48,806 nucleotides of DNA. Origin: Candidatus Gastranaerophilales bacterium (GTDB taxonomy: Bacteria > Cyanobacteriota > Vampirovibrionia > Gastranaerophilales > Gastranaerophilaceae). Below the pieces are notes generated by a model. That model worked only from the letters and a program-made list of their open reading frames with translations. It was not told the DNA's origin and did no database searches. Position 1 is the first letter of the stretch; each line of letters opens with the position of its first letter. Location: NCBI GenBank assembly GCA_944323265.1, contig CALURX010000012.1:1-48806 (forward strand), in the 5' to 3' direction. A program made the position numbers and the translations under genes. This document shows, in pieces, positions 1 to 7,199 of the stretch.

Positions 1-866
1 TAAGCCTCTTCTTCAAGCCAATTTTTTCTGTATTCTGCAAAATTTTGTTCGGCAGAAACATATTTCCCATTTTCTTCAATATAACTAAGGCCTCTCATAT
101 ACTCCTCAGTATACGGTTGGAATTTTTCCATATTTCCAAATGCCTCATCCATCCATTTTAACCTGTATTCATTGGGGGAATTATACAATTCCTCAAGCCT
201 TTTCTCTTTAGCTTCCTCAAGAGTTAGATTCTGCTCTCTTGCCATTTTTTCCAGCAGTTCTTTTTCAGGACTGTACTTGTCATTTAAATTGGCATTATAG
301 TTTCGTTTTATAAGTGCTTTGTTTAATTCTTCTGGAGATGTTCTGTAAGCGATTTCGCTCTGTTTCACGTGAGTATATTCATGCACCATTGTGACAAAAA
401 TATCCCTTTTATGCCGGTGCAAAACCCGATCGTGAGTTTTTTGGTCGGCAGGTGTTACGTGCAGTCTGCCGTTTACTTTATCCCAAGCTCCCAGTGTACC
501 GTCTATATTCAAGGTAATGTTGGTATTTTTATATCCAAAATCTTCTTTTAGCTGTTTGTTTAATTCTGTTATATAGGTTGCGGTGTTTCTGTTATGATAT
601 ATTCTTTTGTATTTATCAGCTAAATCTCTTGTCTCATCAAGTGTAAATTCTCTGCCAAAAATCCTTGAGAGATCCTCTTGAACCTTCCAAATCATCGGCT
701 TTTGTGCTTTTCTTCTGATTAAAACAGCGCTGCTTGTTACGGCAAGAGCCGAAAGAGTACCGATTCCTACTTTCATAGGGGTAGAAATCTTCTTTTCCTT
801 TTTAGAATTAATGTCGGATTTGAATGGTATATGGGTGTTGATATGTGAGATTGGATATATCATCAT
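1..866 (-). CDS. Zincin-like membrane-anchored metalloprotease, 3' end cut by window edge
   Basis: Open reading frame running off the left edge; about 289 residues are visible. An HEYTH zinc-binding motif (HExxH class) lies at residues 162-166, followed by a helical, charged region, so a zinc metallopeptidase fold is likely; the third metal ligand is not certain. Residues about 34-50 are hydrophobic and could be one membrane segment. Near the N-terminus is a short FKSD motif (residues 15-18), which recurs in other proteins of this window. I chose the ATG at 866 rather than the one at 902, because a consensus promoter (TTGACA 914-909, 17-bp spacer, TATAAT 891-886) overlaps the upstream ATG and would place the transcript start near 879. 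Substrate unknown. The family was not recognised beyond the zincin motif. Confidence 0.7.
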   Translation of the reverse strand, partial: MMIYPISHINTHIPFKSDINSKKEKKISTPMKVGIGTLSALAVTSSAVLIRRKAQKPMIWKVQEDLSRIFGREFTLDETRDLADKYKRIYHNRNTATYITELNKQLKEDFGYKNTNITLNIDGTLGAWDKVNGRLHVTPADQKTHDRVLHRHKRDIFVTMVHEYTHVKQSEIAYRTSPEELNKALIKRNYNANLNDKYSPEKELLEKMAREQNLTLEEAKEKRLEELYNSPNEYRLKWMDEAFGNMEKFQPYTEEYMRGLSYIEENGKYVSAEQNFAEYRKNWLEEEA

Positions 867-885
867 AGCTTTGTCTGGTAAATTT

Positions 886-914
886 ATTATATAAGCAGAC
901 ATTTCTACTGTCAA
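886..914 (-). promoter_or_regulatory. Consensus sigma70-type promoter for the zincin gene
   Basis: On the minus strand TTGACA (914-909) and TATAAT (891-886) are separated by exactly 17 bp, a perfect consensus. The -35 box overlaps the stop codon of the upstream YkgJ gene (911-913). The implied start near 879 rules out the ATG at 902 as initiator. Confidence 0.75.
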
Positions 915-1315
915 TCTTTCTTTAAGTTTTCTAAATACTTATCAAAGCTTTTGTCTTCTACTTTATACCCGCATCCCGGATGGAGTTTTCCAGGGTACGA
1001 AATCTTTTTGGCAGGGTAATTTCTGCACATCTTAAGCCGCTTATCGTAAACCGAGCAAAGACCTTCTTCTGTTACGTATTTGCACGCAAAAATCAGATTA
1101 CCTTCCTCGTCCTTGCCTCTGATATAAAATCTGCGGTAGGCGGGGAATAGAAATTGCATAATTTTAAAATCAGTCGTTGTGTATGTATCAAAACTATACA
1201 TATACCTGCAGCACTTCCCGCATTTAAGGCATTTACCGGTGATTTTGTACTCCATTTTTTCGGGTACAAAATATGATAAAATTTCGTTTTTTAATATCGT
1301 CAAAAAACTTAACAT
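911..1315 (-). CDS. YkgJ family cysteine-cluster protein
   Basis: A 134-residue protein with the cysteine pattern of the YkgJ (putative zinc- or iron-chelating) family: CLKCGKCC near residue 28, then single cysteines in FACKY, GLCSVYDKRLKMC and HPGCGY. The family is thought to bind a metal or Fe-S centre; its reaction is not established. Length and cysteine order agree with the family. It is divergent from the PBP gene, with a 93-bp gap between the two starts, and its stop codon overlaps the promoter of the next minus-strand gene. No signal peptide is seen, so it is probably cytoplasmic. Confidence 0.8.
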   Translation of the reverse strand: MLSFLTILKNEILSYFVPEKMEYKITGKCLKCGKCCRYMYSFDTYTTTDFKIMQFLFPAYRRFYIRGKDEEGNLIFACKYVTEEGLCSVYDKRLKMCRNYPAKKISYPGKLHPGCGYKVEDKSFDKYLENLKKD

Positions 1316-1408
1316 TATATTGCTAAAAAACTCCTTTAATATATTTCTTTGATAGAATATTAATTATATATTACTGAGATTTAAATAAAAAAACAACGAG
1401 GTATATAA

Positions 1409-3583
1409 ATGGGAAATTATAATATTCCGAAAAACCGTAAACGAGGCGGTTCCAAGAGATTGACAGTAGATAATCCGCTGTTTAATTTTCTTGCAGGGCT
1501 TTTTGTTTTCGGGCTTGGCGTTATGCTGGCCGGCATGATTGCCCTGAAACTTTATCTGGTATCGCTTCCACCGATTAAGAATCTTAATACTTTAAAACCG
1601 AATATTGTAACAACCTTCTGCGCAGGCGACGGTGAAGTTATTAAGACATTTGCGGCTTATGCTTATTCTAACGTTGAATTGAAAGAGGTTCCTGAAGACC
1701 TTGTAAAAGCTTTAATTGCCACAGAGGATAAAAATTTTTATAAACATCCCGGATACGATATATTGGGGCTTGCCCGCTCAATGGTTGCAAATATACTTGC
1801 AGGACATGTTGTTCAGGGCGCAAGTACAATTACCCAGCAGCTTTCAAGAATCTTATTTTTGTCTAATGAGAAAACATTTACAAGAAAAATAAAAGAGCTT
1901 CAAGTTGCAGCCCAGATAGAAAAAACTATTTCTAAAGATAAGATTTTGGAAATGTATTTGAATAATGTATACTTAGGCTCAGGCGCCTATGGGGTAAAAG
2001 GGGCGGCAAGGATTTATTTTAACAAGAATCTTAATGAACTGACGCTCCCTGAAATGGCTTTGATAGCAGGGCTTCCGCAGGCGCCTTCTGTTTATTCTCC
2101 GTATAATAATATTAAACTCGCAGAAAAGCGCCGTAATCAGGTTCTTACAAGAATGTATAAAATGAAATACATTGACAAAGAAACTATGGATAAGGCTAAA
2201 AAGGCTCCTATTAAGCTTTCTACAATGCCGATGATGTATGCGACAAATAAGGCGCCGTATTTTTGTGATTATGTAATGAAAGATTTGCAAAAACTCGGCT
2301 TTACTGAAGACGAGATTGTAAACGGAGGCTATAAAGTAATTACAACTCTGAATTATAAAGCGCAGGTGGCTGCGAATGAGGCTATACTAAAAAATCTCAA
2401 TGCCTGGGGACTTAAACAAGACAAAAATCAGGCTGCAGTCTTTTCATTCAGTCCGATTGACGGCAGAATCCTTGTTTATGCAGGCGGAAAAGATTACTCA
2501 AAGAGCCAGTATGACCGCGTCTCACAATCTGCAAGGCCCTCAGGTTCTGCGTTTAAACCGTTTATTTATACAGCAGCAATCGAAAAAGGATATTCTCCAA
2601 ACGATATGATTGATGACTTACCGTTTAAGGCAGGAAATTGGACTCCGAAAAACTACGGTAACAAATACCGCGGCCCGATTCCGCTTTACACTGCGTTAAT
2701 GGTTTCATCTAACGTTTGTACGGCAAGACTTATGGACGCAATTGGCGTAAGACCAGTTATTCAGCTTGCAAGAGTTATGGGTATAACAACACCGATTCCT
2801 TATGATTATACAATTTCACTCGGCTCAAACAGTGTTAAGCTGTTTGAAATGACCAGAGCGTACGGAGTTTTTGCAAACGGCGGCTTTAAGGTCGAACCTT
2901 ATGCAATTGAGCGTGTTGAATCCTCAAGGGGAACGGTTTTGTATGAGGCTAAAAAAGCACGTTCAAGCAAGGTTTTGAACTTAAATACCGCTGCAACAAT
3001 GACTGCAATTATGAAAACTGTTATTACAAATGGTACCGGACGTGCTGCAAATATCGGAAAGCCTGCTGCGGGTAAAACAGGAACAACGGATGACAGCAAA
3101 GACGCGTACTTTATTGGATTTACTCCTGATGTTGTAACAGGTGTATGGGTCGGTAATGATGATAACTCCAGAATGGGTAATTTAACCGGTGGTACAGTTC
3201 CTGCTCTAATCTGGAAGGATGTTATGAAGGTTGCAACAGAACCTTATGGTAACGCGGATTTTGAGTATCCTGAAATTATTTTGAATCCGTTCAAGGCGCC
3301 GGGTGTATCAATAATCCCTCAAAGCGAAGCAAAAAAAGCTTTGGAAGAGAAGGAGAGAAAAGAGTTGGAAGAAGCTCAGAAAGCTTCTCAGCAGCCGCCG
3401 GAGGCTCCGATTATAAAACCGACAAGTATTAAGCCAAACGGCATGCTCCAGAACTTTACACCATTGAAACGAAAAGAAGTTCAGACAATTGAAGTGCCAT
3501 CCGAAAGAGTGGAGGAAACTCCTGCTCCATTAGCGCCGATTCCTGCTACAACAGCGCCTATCGGAATAACAACAGAACAGTAA
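1409..3583 (+). CDS. mrcA: Class A penicillin-binding protein (PBP1A type)
   Basis: Bifunctional peptidoglycan glycosyltransferase and DD-transpeptidase, 724 residues, anchored by one N-terminal membrane segment (about 24-54). The glycosyltransferase (GT51) domain shows EDKNFYKHPG at 106-115, with catalytic Glu106, and GASTITQQ at 137-144. The transpeptidase domain shows the three penicillin-binding motifs: SAFK 380-383 (acylated Ser380), SSN 433-435 and KTG 556-558. The C-terminal tail (about 640-724) is Pro/Glu/Lys-rich and probably disordered. A likely ribosome site (ACGAGG) precedes the ATG. The next gene begins 9 nt downstream with its own ribosome site, so the two are probably co-transcribed. 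The symbol denotes family only; mrcA, ponA and pbpF are near-synonyms. Confidence 0.93.
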   Translation: MGNYNIPKNRKRGGSKRLTVDNPLFNFLAGLFVFGLGVMLAGMIALKLYLVSLPPIKNLNTLKPNIVTTFCAGDGEVIKTFAAYAYSNVELKEVPEDLVKALIATEDKNFYKHPGYDILGLARSMVANILAGHVVQGASTITQQLSRILFLSNEKTFTRKIKELQVAAQIEKTISKDKILEMYLNNVYLGSGAYGVKGAARIYFNKNLNELTLPEMALIAGLPQAPSVYSPYNNIKLAEKRRNQVLTRMYKMKYIDKETMDKAKKAPIKLSTMPMMYATNKAPYFCDYVMKDLQKLGFTEDEIVNGGYKVITTLNYKAQVAANEAILKNLNAWGLKQDKNQAAVFSFSPIDGRILVYAGGKDYSKSQYDRVSQSARPSGSAFKPFIYTAAIEKGYSPNDMIDDLPFKAGNWTPKNYGNKYRGPIPLYTALMVSSNVCTARLMDAIGVRPVIQLARVMGITTPIPYDYTISLGSNSVKLFEMTRAYGVFANGGFKVEPYAIERVESSRGTVLYEAKKARSSKVLNLNTAATMTAIMKTVITNGTGRAANIGKPAAGKTGTTDDSKDAYFIGFTPDVVTGVWVGNDDNSRMGNLTGGTVPALIWKDVMKVATEPYGNADFEYPEIILNPFKAPGVSIIPQSEAKKALEEKERKELEEAQKASQQPPEAPIIKPTSIKPNGMLQNFTPLKRKEVQTIEVPSERVEETPAPLAPIPATTAPIGITTEQ

Positions 3584-3592
3584 GGAGACAGA

Positions 3593-4480
3593 ATGAATAT
3601 CGACAATATAGAAATAACGTGCGGTGAGAATATTTATCAAAAAGCCGAAATTAATAAAAACGAAAAAACAATTGATTATGAAACAAGTAAGAATTTGTCA
3701 TACACAGATATTATAAGTATCACAAAAGGCTTGGATGTAATTAGCGAGTTTTTTGATGTAAACGCCGCTGCAACGACTGCAGGTACCGGAATTTGTGCAG
3801 TAGCGCTCGGAAAATCTCTGGAAGAAGCTGTTCAAAAAACTATGGATTCTAATCCGATAGAGTTTATGAATGCGACTGTTGTTGTTTCTGCAGAAGTTGA
3901 CAGTGATATTGCAAAAATCATGAAGAGTTCTAATATTATTGTTGCTCCAAAGTTTACTAAAAATGCTTTAGAGATACTTGAACGAAGGGATATTTGTTAT
4001 GTAACGATAAATACTCCGCTCAAGGATTACAAGAAATTTCTTTCTGAAGATATTAAAGTGACACCGTTAGGAACACTTACTCAGAGCCCGAATACAAGTG
4101 AGCTTACAAAGGATACTTTCAAAGTTGTTTCTAAGCAGAAGCCGACAGTCGAGCAAATAGAAGATGCTGTGTTTGCCTGGAAGATTGCAAAACATGCCTC
4201 TTCACAGGCTATAGTAATCGCAAAAGACTTGAAAACATCAGCAGTATCTCAAGGCCTGCACAGAGCATCAGTAGAGTTTGCACTTGATTATTCCTGTGAT
4301 ATGTCAAAGGAAGCTGTCTTGGCGTCAGATATGCCGATTACGGTACATGATGTTAATGTTGCAGCTCAAGGCCGAATTGGGTTAATCATGATTCCTCAAG
4401 CACCTAAAGATGTATTGGATTTGGCTGATAAGTACAACATTGCAGTAATAGAGACAGGTTTTACAAATATCCTACTCTAA
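3593..4480 (+). CDS. Degenerate AICAR transformylase (PurH C-terminal domain)-like protein
   Basis: A 295-residue protein that aligns with the AICAR formyltransferase half of PurH and lacks the IMP cyclohydrolase half (full PurH is about 510 residues). Recognisable blocks are CGENIYQKAE (10-19, family RYGENPHQKA), KPTVEQIEDAVFAWKIAKH (183-201) and IVIAKD. The catalytic Lys-His block of the family (VKHANPCG) is here AATTAGTGI (about 59-67), so both catalytic residues are gone. The SDAFFPFRD block is SDMPITVHD (245-253). Together these point to a non-catalytic homologue, perhaps binding a nucleotide or regulating. A strong site (AAGGAG) precedes the ATG, and the gene follows the PBP gene by 9 nt. 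The true purine enzyme would have to be encoded elsewhere. Confidence 0.75.
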   Translation: MNIDNIEITCGENIYQKAEINKNEKTIDYETSKNLSYTDIISITKGLDVISEFFDVNAAATTAGTGICAVALGKSLEEAVQKTMDSNPIEFMNATVVVSAEVDSDIAKIMKSSNIIVAPKFTKNALEILERRDICYVTINTPLKDYKKFLSEDIKVTPLGTLTQSPNTSELTKDTFKVVSKQKPTVEQIEDAVFAWKIAKHASSQAIVIAKDLKTSAVSQGLHRASVEFALDYSCDMSKEAVLASDMPITVHDVNVAAQGRIGLIMIPQAPKDVLDLADKYNIAVIETGFTNILL

Positions 4481-4509
4481 ATATTTTTTAATATATTTTC
4501 CAAAATCTC

Positions 4510-4538
4510 TTGACAAAAGAAAAAATCTTTTGTATATT
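4510..4538 (+). promoter_or_regulatory. Promoter giving a leaderless transcript
   Basis: TTGACA (4510-4515), a 17-bp spacer and TATATT (4533-4538). The ATG at 4545 lies 6 nt after the -10 box, so the predicted transcript start coincides with the start codon. No Shine-Dalgarno sequence lies between. Confidence 0.75.
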
Positions 4539-4544
4539 TGAGTT

Positions 4545-4745
4545 ATGGAAATGGAAGATTTAATAGTAAAAATTTCTCATATTGAGGAACAAATAACACT
4601 GAATATTGATTTGCTGGAAATTGCCAAAGGCTATTGTGAGCATAATTTTGATAAAGCCAGTGAAATTTCAACACTAGGAACAATAATTGGAATTATACTG
4701 GATGAGCAGCAAAGGCTGGCTCGCAGTTTTGACGGTATATTATAG
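4545..4745 (+). CDS. Small acidic helical protein, unknown function
   Basis: A 66-residue protein, not recognised. The sequence is mostly predicted helical with alternating charged and Ile/Leu residues, one Cys (in KGYCEH), and no signal peptide or membrane segment, so it is probably cytoplasmic and may form a small helical bundle. Support for it being real: a near-perfect promoter sits directly upstream, with its -10 box 6 nt before the ATG, and coding composition matches the neighbours. It lacks a Shine-Dalgarno site and would be translated from a leaderless mRNA. A second ATG at codon 3 is possible but would leave a 6-nt leader. Confidence 0.6.
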   Translation: MEMEDLIVKISHIEEQITLNIDLLEIAKGYCEHNFDKASEISTLGTIIGIILDEQQRLARSFDGIL

Positions 4746-4790
4746 GTACATCTATAATGCAGTGATGCATGAATCCATCCATGCTTAGTT

Positions 4791-4860
4791 TGTTAACATT
4801 TGTAAAGAAATAATTCGTCTGTGAAATCAGAAGAAAAATATTTACTTTATATATATGTAA
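4791..4860 (+). promoter_or_regulatory. Shared upstream regulatory module, copy A
   Basis: A 70-bp block that aligns without gaps to 34029-34098 (50 of 70 identical). Conservation falls in three blocks: TGTTAA[CG]ATTTGTAA at the 5' end, GTGAAAT in the middle (offset 31-37) and ACTTTATATATATGTAA at the 3' end, with variable sequence between. It lies directly upstream of the repeat peptide gene. The 3' block probably contains the -10 element; no standard -35 is seen at 17 bp, which fits an activator-dependent or alternative-sigma promoter. Confidence 0.65.
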
Positions 4861-4882
4861 ACACTGAGTAAGGATAATGGTT

Positions 4883-5239
4883 ATGTTAACACTAAATTCA
4901 GATGAAAAACAAAGCACATGTTTCAAGTTTATAGGCGCAGATGTTGCTCCTAAAACAACACATTTAATTTCAAATAACACTTCATTAATTTCTGCAGCAC
5001 CGTCTGATGGCGGAGTTGATACTTGCAGTTTTTATTCAGGTCCATCTGATGCGGCAATTATGGCATTTGGCGAAAGCTCAGAAACAACCGGTTCTATCGC
5101 ATATTCTGGTATGGGTGAAACCTGCGGTTCAATCGCTTACTCTGGCGGCGGTGAAACTTGCGGATCTATAGCATCAGCTTCAGTATCCGTATCATCAGGT
5201 TCAAGTTTCTCTGGCGGAAGCTGCAGCTATTCTTGCTAA
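4883..5239 (+). CDS. Small Cys/Ser/Gly-rich repeat peptide, unknown
   Basis: A 118-residue product, not recognised. Its C-terminal half is low-complexity: three 12-residue repeats of the form ETCGSIAYSGGG (the first has T for C), then a Ser/Val/Gly stretch ending GGSCSYSC. There are six cysteines, two in the repeats and two in the last six residues. The N-terminal half is ordinary and polar, like a leader. No Sec signal peptide is evident. This layout (leader plus repetitive Cys/Ser/Thr core) resembles a ribosomally made, modified peptide precursor, or a small surface or structural protein; no modifying enzyme is adjacent. I prefer the ATG at 4883 because AAGGA (4870-4874) sits 8 nt before it, but only 2 nt before the ATG at 4877. 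A strong terminator follows, so the gene is probably monocistronic. Confidence 0.6.
   Translation: MLTLNSDEKQSTCFKFIGADVAPKTTHLISNNTSLISAAPSDGGVDTCSFYSGPSDAAIMAFGESSETTGSIAYSGMGETCGSIAYSGGGETCGSIASASVSVSSGSSFSGGSCSYSC
5081..5188 (+). repeat. Three in-frame 36-nt repeats inside the peptide gene
   Basis: Units at 5081-5116, 5117-5152 and 5153-5188, each beginning GAAAC and encoding a 12-residue ET[CT]GSIA unit. The units have diverged at third codon positions while the protein motif is kept, which suggests selection on the peptide. Confidence 0.7.
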
Positions 5240-5263
5240 TCAACACAATTTAAAATAAATTTC

Positions 5264-5290
5264 ATCCGGTTATAGGACCGGATTTTTTTT
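5264..5290 (+). terminator. Intrinsic terminator after the repeat peptide gene
   Basis: Arms ATCCGGT (5264-5270) and ACCGGAT (5277-5283) with a 6-nt loop, followed by a run of T to 5290. Confidence 0.9.
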
Positions 5291-5342
5291 GTTGTCAAAA
5301 AACTAACGAAATGATATACTCAAATAGGAGGAGAGAGTGTAG

Positions 5343-6440
5343 ATGGATGAGTATTTCAATATTTTGAAGTTTTTAAGAGAAGCTGTTGCTATAGGCGCAT
5401 CAGATGAACATATAATGGTAGGGTCTTCCCCTTATATAAGAAAAAATGGGTTTATTATTAAAACAAAAATTCCGCCGCTTACTAAAGAAGATGTAGATAA
5501 TGCAATTCTGGATATAGTTCCGGCTTCCATCAGAGATAGAATTTTTACGATGTGCGATGTTGATTTTATGTATGAGATTAAGGACTGTTCACGGTTTCGT
5601 ATAAATTACAACAGGCAGCTCGGTCAGCCGGCTCTGGTTGTGAGAAATATCCCATACAAAATTCCAGAGTTGAAAAATTTGTCTCTGCCTGAAGTGCTGT
5701 ATTCATTTGCTAATTATCAAAACGGTATTGTTCTGGTTACTGGTCCAACCGGCAGCGGTAAATCTACAACTATTGCATCTATTATTAATCAAATAAATGC
5801 AACTTCCGCTAAACATATAATAACAATTGAAGACCCTGTTGAATATGTATACGAAAACCATAAAAGTGTGGTCTCTCAAAGACAAGTCGGTGTTGATACC
5901 GCAACTTTTGCCGATGGGATTAAATACGCATTAAGACAGGATCCGGATGTTATATTTATTGGCGAAATCAGAGACAGAGAAACAATGGAAGCAGCTCTAA
6001 AAGCCTCAGAAACAGGACACCTTGTATTCTCAACCCTGCATACAAATGATGCCGTACAAACGATTAATAGAATTGTTAATATGTTTGATGAATCGAACCG
6101 ATTTATTGTAAGAAAGCAACTTGCAGAAACTTTAAGGGCAACGGTTGCTCAAAAATTAATCTACTCGGAAGCTCAGAAAAAGAGATTCCCTGCATGCGAA
6201 GTTATGGTTGTTACATCTACGATTAAGGATTACCTGATAAAAGATGAATCAGAAGAAATCTATTCATTGCTAAGCAGCAATACTGTTGATGAAATGATTT
6301 CCCTCAACTCATCTCTTGCTATGCTTGCAAATGAGGGCTGTATTACTCAGGAATTGGCGCTTGAAAATTCTAATGATGCGCCAGAGCTTGAAAAGATATT
6401 TAGAGGAGTATACCAGGGTACAAAGGCTCTTTATGAATAA
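5343..6440 (+). CDS. pilT: PilT-type pilus retraction ATPase
   Basis: Hexameric secretion-type ATPase that powers type IV pilus retraction at the inner membrane; 365 residues, the usual PilT length. Visible motifs are Walker A GPTGSGKS (134-141), the Asp box around TIEDPVEY (161-168), Walker B with DVIFIGEIRD (202-211) and the His box HLVFSTLHTN (226-235). The N-terminal PAS-like domain precedes them. It could also be a PilU-type paralogue; the C-terminal AIRNLIRE motif is not clear. recO begins inside its last codons (8-nt overlap), so the two are co-translated. With the comEC and prepilin-like genes in this window, this fits a pilus or DNA-uptake system. Confidence 0.92.
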   Translation: MDEYFNILKFLREAVAIGASDEHIMVGSSPYIRKNGFIIKTKIPPLTKEDVDNAILDIVPASIRDRIFTMCDVDFMYEIKDCSRFRINYNRQLGQPALVVRNIPYKIPELKNLSLPEVLYSFANYQNGIVLVTGPTGSGKSTTIASIINQINATSAKHIITIEDPVEYVYENHKSVVSQRQVGVDTATFADGIKYALRQDPDVIFIGEIRDRETMEAALKASETGHLVFSTLHTNDAVQTINRIVNMFDESNRFIVRKQLAETLRATVAQKLIYSEAQKKRFPACEVMVVTSTIKDYLIKDESEEIYSLLSSNTVDEMISLNSSLAMLANEGCITQELALENSNDAPELEKIFRGVYQGTKALYE

Positions 6441-7197
6441 CTATGTGACAGAGGCAATAAATTTAAAATCATACAACCTCAATGATGCGGATAAAATAAT
6501 TGTAATGTACTCCAAGGACAACGGTCTTATTAAGGGCGTTGCAAAGGGGATTAAAAAACCGAAGAGCAAACTCGGTGCAAGAATGGATTTGCTCGTTGCA
6601 AATTCGCTCCAGCTTCTCAAAGGACGTTCTATGGATACGATTGTTCAAGCACAGACGGTTAATCATTTTAGAAAAACAAGAGAAGATATGGATAAGCTGA
6701 TGCTTTCATCTTACATATCCGAGGTTGTGATGAACTTTGGCGAGGGTTCGGAAGCTGCATCAGAAGAAGTTTATGATCTTTTATACAAAGCGCTCAACAG
6801 AATTTCTAACGCGTCAGAGAAAAAAGATATGCTGATTGCGGCTATCAAATTTCAACTGAAAATCCTGCTTATTATGGGATTCTGTGTTGAATTAGATACC
6901 TGCCTTTGCTGCAGAGAGCAGGTTCTTGATGAAGATATGTACTTCTCATCTTCAATGGGCGGAATTGTATGTAAAGAATGTAACGAACATTTGGGCGTTA
7001 AGTTGAAAATGCACCATAAAATCCGGGATTTTCTGCAGGCTATGCTCCAGTTTGATTTTGATTTCGAAAGCGATTATGACAAAAAGGCCACTGAAAAGGT
7101 TTGTCAGGTATGCTTTGATTTGCTTGATGAGTATATTAAAACCCATACAAACAAGCGCCAAAAATCGGTGAAGCTTATAAGAGAATTGGCAGGCTGA
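6433..7197 (+). CDS. recO: DNA repair protein RecO
   Basis: RecO mediates annealing and RecA loading in RecFOR recombination repair. The product from the ATG at 6433 is 254 residues, the normal size. It has the N-terminal OB-fold (EAINLKSYNLNDADKIIVMYSKD) and a helical C-terminal domain carrying a four-Cys zinc site (CxCC about 157-160 and CKEC 180-183). Longer upstream starts inside pilT were rejected, because the family begins at this Met and AAAGG lies about 8 nt before it. The start overlaps the pilT stop (ATGAATAA), and gatD follows after 2 nt, so pilT-recO-gatD form a tight operon. Confidence 0.92.
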   Translation: MNNYVTEAINLKSYNLNDADKIIVMYSKDNGLIKGVAKGIKKPKSKLGARMDLLVANSLQLLKGRSMDTIVQAQTVNHFRKTREDMDKLMLSSYISEVVMNFGEGSEAASEEVYDLLYKALNRISNASEKKDMLIAAIKFQLKILLIMGFCVELDTCLCCREQVLDEDMYFSSSMGGIVCKECNEHLGVKLKMHHKIRDFLQAMLQFDFDFESDYDKKATEKVCQVCFDLLDEYIKTHTNKRQKSVKLIRELAG

Positions 7198-7199
7198 TT

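Noticed and set aside
5081-5188. Direct repeats that could suggest a CRISPR-like array
   Set aside because: They are contiguous, in frame and without spacers; they encode peptide repeats.
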